Positions 23,521 to 29,140 of a stretch of DNA of 29,140 nt are shown here, one piece after another; the first letter of the stretch is position 1; the number at the start of each line of letters is the position of its first letter. Below the pieces are notes generated by a model. It worked only from the letters and a program-made list of their open reading frames with translations. It did no database searches and was not told the origin of the DNA. This DNA is from DASWFI01 sp036394315 (lineage in GTDB: Bacteria; Patescibacteriota; Doudnabacteria; UBA920; O2-02-FULL-48-8), in NCBI GenBank assembly GCA_036394315.1, contig DASWFI010000145.1, positions 1-29,140 of the forward strand, read 5' to 3'. The position numbers and the translations under genes are program-made.

Positions 23521-24399
23521 ATGCAGTCTTCAAAAATAGAAAATAGCGAGGAAATTTATCGTCAACTGCAAGCGTTAGGTTTTAACAATATCGATGAGAT
23601 GTTTCGAACGGCTGTTGACCTCTATTCGACTAATAATGCTGAACCAACCGGTATTCGCCTCCGCCATACCAAAGAGAACCCCCTATCTAACGATACCGAA
23701 TTCCATATAGAACTGAAAAGGAAAGCTAATATTCCAACTTGGGAAATTCAACACATAGCGGCCAGATCAGAGATAAACACGGTTAATGGTTCCAAAACAC
23801 CTTTGAAAGTTGACAGGTACTGGTTTTCAAGCAACGGTCAATTGCCCCACCAACAACGAATGAATGCACTCCTACAAAGAATGGCCAAAATCGTTGCAAA
23901 AAAGGAATATTTCTATCAAACCCAACAAACGGGTTTTGGCGAATTTTCAAAAATTGCAGCCAAACTTCCCGCGCTTAATGATCAATTGGCAACAGAATTA
24001 AAACGTCTTGGATTTCAACCTACCCCGGAAATGCTAGTGAACGCCTCTTATCTCGATGATCTCGTCTTTTTTAATCTCCAAAATGCCAATGCAACGCTTT
24101 CAAGACCTGATTCTCAAAAACTTGATTTCTTATTTGCCGTTGTCTACCCTGACAATAACATGCCCTTACGAATAGAATATGTCAATGCTGGCATCTACCG
24201 AACTAACCATAGCAGGCGAAGTCTTGGCATTGAACTCGAAAAGGACTTCTGGTTGTATGAAGCGCCAATTCCAAGCAAAACAGAAATGATCTATTCCCTT
24301 AGTTCAAAAATTAATTTACCAAAAGACTCTGAGAAAAGAGCCCCTCCCATTGCGATCAATAGTAAAACAAAACGGCCAGGTCGTCGCTTCGGACTTTAA
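23521..24399 (+). CDS. Tandem paralog 3: two-unit protein of unknown function
   Basis: 292 residues. Unit 1 begins LQALGFNNIDEMFRTAVDLY and closes SNGQLPHQQRMNALLQRM; unit 2 begins LKRLGFQPTPEMLVNASYLD and closes EAPIPSKTEMIYSLSSK. The phrase DDLVFFNLQ in unit 2 resembles DDLFYLDTTD of paralog 1, so the second units are related to each other as well as to the first. A basic C-terminal tail (KTKRPGRRFGL) might bind nucleic acid. Unknown function. Confidence 0.75.
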   Translation: MQSSKIENSEEIYRQLQALGFNNIDEMFRTAVDLYSTNNAEPTGIRLRHTKENPLSNDTEFHIELKRKANIPTWEIQHIAARSEINTVNGSKTPLKVDRYWFSSNGQLPHQQRMNALLQRMAKIVAKKEYFYQTQQTGFGEFSKIAAKLPALNDQLATELKRLGFQPTPEMLVNASYLDDLVFFNLQNANATLSRPDSQKLDFLFAVVYPDNNMPLRIEYVNAGIYRTNHSRRSLGIELEKDFWLYEAPIPSKTEMIYSLSSKINLPKDSEKRAPPIAINSKTKRPGRRFGL

Positions 24400-24472
24400 A
24401 CCTACTATGTTCCAGCAAATGTTTATTTAAAATCGTAAGATTACAAAAAGCGAGCACAGAAAACATCCCATT

Positions 24473-24907
24473 ATGAAAAGCATTTCAAGTGAAAACCTAA
24501 AATCTATCGAAGAAAACCTGAATAAGCTTGGTTTTACAAATACTTCGGACATATTTAAATCAGCAACAACTCCCTTTAATTTGCTTAATTCCGGAGACCC
24601 GCCAATCCGAGCGATCCTAATGTTTGACACTACGTCAGATGTAGATCGCATGTACACTTTTGTTGTGGCAAAATCTGAAAAGAATGAATGGTATATCCAG
24701 TCAATCGAAGCCGCCGGCTTTGTTGGAAGTCTACAAAATCCGGAAGGAATATTAAGTGATGAAATATCTTATAATGTGCAACACCGATCCCTTCCACATA
24801 AAGATCAAATCATAAAGGATGTTGACAAAGCGACTAAAATCCAGGAAATAAGAAATCGTTTTAAAAAAACTCATTCCGTTGAAAAAAGTAAACGCCACAA
24901 GTTATAG
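24473..24907 (+). CDS. Tandem paralog 4: single-unit protein of unknown function
   Basis: 144 residues, half the length of its neighbours. It has one unit: LNKLGFTNTSDIFKSATTPF, a beta-rich middle (MYTFVVAKSEKNEWYIQSIE) and the close RSLPHKDQIIKDVDKATK. It ends in a basic tail (KKTHSVEKSKRHKL). It corresponds to a first unit, especially that of paralog 2, so it may be a truncated or ancestral single-domain form. It is the last of the array, before the candidate oriT and mobilization genes. Confidence 0.72.
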   Translation: MKSISSENLKSIEENLNKLGFTNTSDIFKSATTPFNLLNSGDPPIRAILMFDTTSDVDRMYTFVVAKSEKNEWYIQSIEAAGFVGSLQNPEGILSDEISYNVQHRSLPHKDQIIKDVDKATKIQEIRNRFKKTHSVEKSKRHKL

Positions 24908-25102
24908 TCGGTATGTCCGATACTTTAATCGCCTCCTCTTCCACTCAGCCGGGGATGAATTGAGTGCGCCTGTTTGCGGGCACCGAAATCCATGCAACCG
25001 TCCGGGATTATATCATAAATAAGGACTACCGCGTATTCTGCAGAGCCATTCTACCGACAACTTCTCTGCAATGAATAGTCCTATAAGACTACCACTTCCT
25101 TA

Positions 25103-25174
25103 CCGCCCTCCGGGCGGGACGCTAAGCGCGAAAGCGCAGCAAGTAAAAGGAGGAGTGCGCCTTTTTTTGCGCAC
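25103..25174 (+). other. Hairpin cluster upstream of mobC: candidate oriT
   Basis: Three hairpins follow each other: CCGCCC-TCC-GGGCGG (25103-25117); GCT..GCGC-GAAA-GCGC-AGC (25121-25140, a GNRA-type loop); GTGCGC / GCGCAC around a T-rich loop (25155-25174). They sit 85 bases upstream of the mobC-like gene, in a 350-base intergenic region (24908-25258) with no gene. Origins of transfer usually lie beside the relaxase operon and carry such inverted repeats. A transcription attenuator for the operon is the alternative. Confidence 0.4.
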
Positions 25175-25258
25175 AGCAAGATGTACTAATGTCTACGTAT
25201 ATGATAAAATAATGATATCAAATAGGCCTTTTCGGACGGAAACAATCGCTCTAAGACC

Positions 25259-25663
25259 ATGAAAAAGAGAAAGTCAGCGAAAAAGGTTTTGCTGAAACAC
25301 CACGTAACCATACGCATCGGTGAGGAAAAGTTCAACGAGCTGAAAAAACTCCTGGATGGGAATTCTCAAAATGATATGAGCCGCCTCCTGCGAGACATCC
25401 TACACAATAAACCGATCACGGTCTTCACCAAGGACAAAACGCTTGACAACCTCATGGAGGAACTTGCAAAGCTAAGGTCCGAGATCAGGGCGATTGGCGT
25501 CAATATCAACCAGATCACCCGGCTATTCAATACCTATCCCGAACCACAAAGAAAAGCCCTTTTTGCGAAAATGGCTTTTAAAGAGCACCAGGCCCTGGAG
25601 CCGAAAATTACTGCACTGCTAGAGATCGTTTCTAAACTCGCCAAAAGATGGTTGTCCGATTAA
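25259..25663 (+). CDS. mobC: MobC-like relaxosome accessory protein
   Basis: 134 residues. A basic start (MKKRKSAKKVLLKHHVTIRI) is followed by a ribbon-helix-helix-like region (VTIRIGEEKFNELKKLLDG, then DMSRLLRDIL). The MobC signature ELAKLRSEIRAIGVNINQIT lies at roughly 71-90, and the C-terminal part is helical. Proteins of this family bind oriT and help the relaxase open the strands. The gene overlaps the relaxase start by 16 bases, a typical coupled arrangement. Confidence 0.82.
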   Translation: MKKRKSAKKVLLKHHVTIRIGEEKFNELKKLLDGNSQNDMSRLLRDILHNKPITVFTKDKTLDNLMEELAKLRSEIRAIGVNINQITRLFNTYPEPQRKALFAKMAFKEHQALEPKITALLEIVSKLAKRWLSD

Positions 25664-26901
25664 GAACTGGAAAAGCAATAAGAGGGGCGCTTAGCTATAA
25701 TGAACGGAAGGTCGCCAAGGGACAGGCCGATCTCATTCTTGCCTCTGGTTTCTCCTGTGATATCAAACGCCTGGGTTTCAACGAGAAACTTAGGCGGTTC
25801 GAAAGTTTGACTGAACGAAATGAGTGGGTAAAAACCAATACCCTCCATCTGTCCTTGAATTTCTCACCCAAAGAAAATCTGTCGCCAGAAAAAATGCAAA
25901 TGATCGCCATAGACTATATGAATCGGATTGGGTTCGGAGAACAGCCCTTTCTGGTATACAGACATCGGGATGCCAATCACCCGCATATACATATTGTCAC
26001 TACAAATGTCCAGGGCAGTGGCCGCCGGATCAGCATGCATAACCTCGGAAAATTAAAATCGGAGCCGGCGCGGAAAGCCATTGAAGAACAATTTAACCTG
26101 GTCAAGGCTGAAACTGGTAAAAAACAGCAGCTCCCCCCTCCAACGGCGCTCGAGCTGCTTCCGGCGAAATATGGCAAAGAGGAGACCAAGCATACGATCA
26201 CCAATATTCTGGGTGAAATCCTAAGAACTTACAAATTCACCAACCTGACGGAATTGAATATTATCCTACGTCAGCGGAATATCATTGCTGACCGGGGCGC
26301 TGTTAATAGCCGTATGTATAGTAAAGGCGGCCTGGTATATAGCCTGCTCGATGAAAATGGCTATCGGACAGGCGTTCCCATTAAGGCAAGCGATATATAC
26401 GGCGGTCCCATCCTAAAATCCTTGGAAGAAAAATTCCCAGCCAATGGCCTCCGGAAAATGATCACCGCCAAATTTGCACGAAGTGCCGTTTTTTACAATT
26501 TGTCCCACACCCATACGATGCGGGAGTTTTCCGAAAAATTGCGTACCAGGAATATTTCCCTACACTTTGACCGCGGCCTGGCAGGGAATATTCAAACCGT
26601 CTATTTTATCGACAATCGAAATAAGGCGGTCTATACAAATGAAGAATTAGGCGTTCCAATAACGGATATGCTCCGATTACAGGCACCAGGTCAGACAACT
26701 ACCCCAAAGTTGCCACCAGCCACTCAACGAAACAAAAAGAGGCAAAAGAAAAACCTTCGGTCTCCTCATCCATTTGATCACTTTGGTACCTTCTCCACCC
26801 AGGGAGTTATCGACATGCTGTTACGCCCGGAACGGGGAGGTGGGGGCTCTTCCGGTGTAAGCCCCAAAAAAAAGAAAAAGCGAAAAAGGCCGCCTCTATA
26901 A
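25648..26901 (+). CDS. Relaxase / mobilization nuclease (MOBP-type)
   Basis: 417 residues. It nicks oriT and leads the single strand into the recipient. Motif I has Tyr17 in ALSYNERKV as the probable nucleophile. Motif III is YRHRDANHPHIHIVTTN (104-120), with the metal-binding His111/His113/His115. HLSLNF (67-72) is the strand seen before it in this family. The C-terminal part (about 180-360) is less conserved and ends in a Gly-rich then Lys/Arg-rich tail (SPKKKKKRKRPP). It is preceded by mobC and followed by the coupling protein 39 bases on, the normal order in Bacteroidota mobilization regions. Confidence 0.92.
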   Translation: MVVRLRTGKAIRGALSYNERKVAKGQADLILASGFSCDIKRLGFNEKLRRFESLTERNEWVKTNTLHLSLNFSPKENLSPEKMQMIAIDYMNRIGFGEQPFLVYRHRDANHPHIHIVTTNVQGSGRRISMHNLGKLKSEPARKAIEEQFNLVKAETGKKQQLPPPTALELLPAKYGKEETKHTITNILGEILRTYKFTNLTELNIILRQRNIIADRGAVNSRMYSKGGLVYSLLDENGYRTGVPIKASDIYGGPILKSLEEKFPANGLRKMITAKFARSAVFYNLSHTHTMREFSEKLRTRNISLHFDRGLAGNIQTVYFIDNRNKAVYTNEELGVPITDMLRLQAPGQTTTPKLPPATQRNKKRQKKNLRSPHPFDHFGTFSTQGVIDMLLRPERGGGGSSGVSPKKKKKRKRPPL

Positions 26902-26940
26902 AAATGCTCATTCACTTCACATCTTCAAAAATCAACTCCC

Positions 26941-27576
26941 ATGCAAAATGGCGAAAATTTACAGGCCCTTCACAAGAATATCGAGTTTATTCGATTTTTC
27001 AGCATTCTTGTCCTACTTATTCACTTTTATTGCGCTTGCTACCCAGCGATGGAAACCTGGGGAATTACCATTCACTTTGTCACCCATCTATTGTTCTCGC
27101 TGTCTCATGGATTGGTCTTTTTGTCAGGTATTACGCTACCTAAGCTAACTGCCCTTCTTTTGCTACTTCTGGCCCAATTGGGTCAGCGTGGTAAAAAAGA
27201 CAACAAAATACCGCTCAAACCTATCATCGTTTTTCTTTCCGCCGGCCTGCTGCTTTACTTCCTCTCTTACTACATTCTGGATGCTTCTAAATCCGAAGAA
27301 TGGATCGCCATCGTCTATATGAGCATTACCTCCATCGGGTATCTGCTAATCGTCTTCGGAAGTGCCCGGCTTTCCCGACTGCTTTCTGTAAAAATGGGGA
27401 AAGATCCTTTTAATTTACTCGAAGAAACATTTCCGCAGGAAGAAAGATTATTAGAAAATGAGTATTCCATCAATTTGCCTGCGAGATACAATCTAAAAGG
27501 CAAAATTCGTAACAGCTGGATCAACATTGTCAATCCTTTCCGGGCGATCCTTGTGACGGGGACGCCCGGATCCTGA
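26941..27576 (+). CDS. TraG/VirD4-like coupling protein, N-terminal membrane part (split gene)
   Basis: 211 residues ending at TGA 27574-27576. Four or so hydrophobic segments are visible: FIRFFSILVLLIHFYCACY, a stretch with LTALLLLLLAQLG, PIIVFLSAGLLLYFLSYYIL, and IAIVYMSITSIGYLLIVFG. After them come FPQEERLLENEYSINLPARY and FRAILVTGTPGS, the start of the Walker A motif. The frame then meets TGA. The same frame resumes 27 bases later with GKSFFVIRHV, so this is the front half of one coupling protein. Alone it would be a membrane anchor without an ATPase. Confidence 0.8.
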   Translation: MQNGENLQALHKNIEFIRFFSILVLLIHFYCACYPAMETWGITIHFVTHLLFSLSHGLVFLSGITLPKLTALLLLLLAQLGQRGKKDNKIPLKPIIVFLSAGLLLYFLSYYILDASKSEEWIAIVYMSITSIGYLLIVFGSARLSRLLSVKMGKDPFNLLEETFPQEERLLENEYSINLPARYNLKGKIRNSWINIVNPFRAILVTGTPGS

Positions 27577-27600
27577 AGGAAAGAAAAAGAAAAAAAGTAA
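27574..27600 (+). other. 27-nt in-frame insert bounded by stops inside the coupling-protein P-loop
   Basis: The nine codons are TGA, AGG, AAA, GAA, AAA, GAA, AAA, AAG, TAA: all purine apart from the two T's of the stops. Removing exactly these 27 bases joins ...VTGTPGS to GKSFFVIRHV..., restoring a canonical Walker A (GTPGSGKS). A 7-bp repeat AAGGAAA lies at 27576-27582 and 27599-27605, but its 23-bp offset does not equal the insert length, so simple slippage does not explain it. Confidence 0.8.
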
Positions 27601-27615
27601 GGAAAAAGTTTCTTT

Positions 27616-28977
27616 GTGATCCGACACGTGATCACGCAACATATCCAAAAAGGCTTTACCTGCTATTTATACGACTTCAAATTTCCGGACCTAACGCTGA
27701 TCGCCTACAACACAGCGCTAAAGAACATGGATAAATATCCTGTTCCGCCAAAACTATACATTATCAATTTCGATGACCTTTCCAGGTCCCACCGCTGTAA
27801 CCTGCTATCGCCGGAGACAATGGTGGACATTACCGACGCGACAGAATCCAGTCGAACCATCATGCTTGCCCTGAACCGGGAGTGGCAAAAAAAGTTGGGC
27901 GAATTTTTTACGGAGTCGCCAATCAATTTTGTAACGGCCATTTTCTGGTTTTTGAAGAAATATGAGAATGGGAAATATTGTACACTTCCGCATGCCATCG
28001 AACTGGCGAACGTAGAATACGAAAAATTATTTCCGGTGCTAAGCCTTGAACCATCCATAGACGTTTTGATCAATCCGTTTATTTCTGCCATGGTAAGGGG
28101 AGCGGCAGAGCAGCTCGAAGGACAGATCGCCAGCGCGAAAATTGGACTTGCCCGTTTGGTATCCCCCTCCCTGTATTATGTACTTTCCGGCAACGATTTT
28201 ACGTTGGACATTAACGACCCACAAGCTCCAAAATTGGTATGTGTCGGCAATAATCCCAGTAAGACCCAGGTATACGGCGCCGTCCTTTCTCTTTGTACGG
28301 AACGGATGCTGAAATTGGTAAACCGAAAGGGAAAATTGAAATCAAGCCTAATCTTCGATGAATACCCCACTCTGGTGTGCGATCTTTCGGTACACATCAG
28401 TACGGCGAGATCCAACCTTTCCAGCACCACAGTCGGACTGCAGGATTTCAGCCAGGTAAAGAAAGAATATGGCAGGGACCAGGCTGAGGTGATTATGAAT
28501 GTCTGTGGAAATATCATCTCGGGTCAAGTGCTCGGGGACACCTCCAAACAGCTGAGTGAACGTCTGGGAAAGATCATGCAGGAAAGAGAATCACTTTCCA
28601 TTAATAGCAGCGATACCTCCATCAGCCGGTCCAATCAATTAGATTCCGCTTTGCAGGCATCTAGGATCTCTAACCTGAGTAGTGGCGAATTCGTCGGTGC
28701 CGTTGCTGACGACCCGAAACAGCGAATTCCACAAAAAACCTTTCACTGCGAAATTATTAACGACTTCGAGGCCATTCAGAGAGAAGAAGCTGCTTATGAA
28801 CAATTGCCAGTTATACGGACAGTTTCTGAAGAGACTATTCAGGAGAACTTCTTCCAGATTAAAAAAGATATCCGAAATCTCATCGACAGAGAGATGGCAA
28901 AGATCCAGGGCAATCCCCTCAACCAAACATCGACCGGCAATCAAGAACCGGTCTCCGAGATAACCGAAAGTTTTTAA
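27616..28977 (+). CDS. TraG/VirD4-like coupling protein, C-terminal ATPase part (split gene)
   Basis: 453 codons if begun at the GTG at 27616; the homologous sequence really begins at 27601 with GKSFF, directly after the stop-bounded insert. Conserved regions of Bacteroidota coupling proteins are intact: CYLYDFKFPDLTLIAYN, INFDDLSRSHRCN, SPINFVTAIFWFLKKY, Walker B SSLIFDEYPTLV, and the later TVGLQDFSQVKKEYGRDQAE and INSSDTSISRS. No further stop or shift is seen, so the rest looks maintained. Without the upstream GS of the P-loop this half should not bind ATP well. Confidence 0.85.
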   Translation: MIRHVITQHIQKGFTCYLYDFKFPDLTLIAYNTALKNMDKYPVPPKLYIINFDDLSRSHRCNLLSPETMVDITDATESSRTIMLALNREWQKKLGEFFTESPINFVTAIFWFLKKYENGKYCTLPHAIELANVEYEKLFPVLSLEPSIDVLINPFISAMVRGAAEQLEGQIASAKIGLARLVSPSLYYVLSGNDFTLDINDPQAPKLVCVGNNPSKTQVYGAVLSLCTERMLKLVNRKGKLKSSLIFDEYPTLVCDLSVHISTARSNLSSTTVGLQDFSQVKKEYGRDQAEVIMNVCGNIISGQVLGDTSKQLSERLGKIMQERESLSINSSDTSISRSNQLDSALQASRISNLSSGEFVGAVADDPKQRIPQKTFHCEIINDFEAIQREEAAYEQLPVIRTVSEETIQENFFQIKKDIRNLIDREMAKIQGNPLNQTSTGNQEPVSEITESF

Positions 28978-29004
28978 CTATTTCCTCATCTTAAAATTAA
29001 TACA

Positions 29005-29140
29005 ATGACACCAATTGAAGAAAAGAACTTAAAAATTATGAAGGATTCCATGAATCTGGCGGGCTTCGAAGGAAGGTATGACAAAGCCATTACAGATGGT
29101 ATCCTCGCCGGCGACAAAGAAATTAAATTTGATCCGCCGG
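29005..29140 (+). CDS. Start of an unrecognised protein (partial, runs off the window)
   Basis: An ATG at 29005 opens a frame that continues to the edge: MTPIEEKNLKIMKDSMNLAG, then YDKAITDGILAGDKEIKFDP. The layout 'LK.MKDSMNLAGF' is loosely like the opening of Bacteroidota mobile-element proteins that start with an 'LKYLGFG' helix. It follows the coupling protein by 27 bases, so it is likely in the same operon. Confidence 0.55.
   Translation, partial: MTPIEEKNLKIMKDSMNLAGFEGRYDKAITDGILAGDKEIKFDPP

Noticed and set aside
26904..27143. Other plus-strand frames at the start of the coupling protein
   Set aside because: The frame beginning at 26941 matches the known N-terminal pattern of these proteins and has the membrane segments; the others do not.
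27568..27603. T4 gene 60-style bypassing with matched GGA take-off and landing codons
   Set aside because: The hop would give GTPGKS and lose two P-loop residues, so matched-codon hopping does not yield the expected protein; other explanations are kept open in the findings.
1..29140. CRISPR array
   Set aside because: No regularly spaced direct repeats of 23-47 bp were seen on either strand, and no cas-like gene is present.

Overview
The window looks like accessory DNA from a Bacteroidota bacterium, most like Sphingobacteria/Chitinophagia. The evidence is the mobilization trio (MobC-like protein, MOBP-type relaxase, TraG/VirD4-like coupling protein), two Bacteroidota-style tyrosine recombinases, several small HTH_17 proteins, few Shine-Dalgarno sites, and a tRNA-Asp-like 3' end used as an attachment site. 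All family assignments come from reading the sequence; no database search was run.

Layout. (1) 1-586: the tail of an unknown gene and a small protein resembling the N-terminal subdomain of HipA kinases. (2) 595-2008: an IS256-family insertion sequence with an intact transposase but no visible target duplication. (3) 2092-10836 (minus strand): a type I restriction-modification operon in the order XRE regulator, hsdM, hsdS, a 127-codon gene, hsdR, and a YgjP-like zinc peptidase. HsdR carries an extra N-terminal domain of about 130 residues, and the 127-codon gene overlaps its start by 4 bases. (4) 10837-12341: an upstream region with a palindrome-like operator and a striking 110-nt interrupted palindrome, then two related small genes (the second broken by two compensating frameshifts) and a gene resembling a BECR-fold nuclease. 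(5) 12523-14210 (minus strand): an HTH protein and a tyrosine recombinase that lacks the first catalytic arginine. (6) 14211-14640: integrase regulatory repeats, a terminator and a 16-bp tRNA-Asp 3' end, which I read as the left boundary of an integrated element.

From about 14462 to the right edge lies that second element. It has a tyrosine recombinase with all catalytic residues (14641-15939), small accessory and HTH genes, a gene-poor decayed stretch of about 3 kb (18.3-21.3 kb) with remnants including the tail of a replication-type protein, four tandem paralogs of unknown function (21614-24907), a hairpin cluster that may be oriT, and the genes mobC, relaxase and coupling protein. The coupling protein is one continuous frame except for a 27-nt in-frame insert bounded by TGA and TAA, which sits exactly inside its Walker A motif.

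The parts fit a chromosomal hot spot where a defence island with its own integrase lies beside a mobilizable or conjugative element at a tRNA gene. The observations most worth a second look are the stop-bounded P-loop insert, the HsdR N-terminal fusion with its partner gene, the 110-nt palindrome, the tandem paralog array, and the tRNA-derived boundary.
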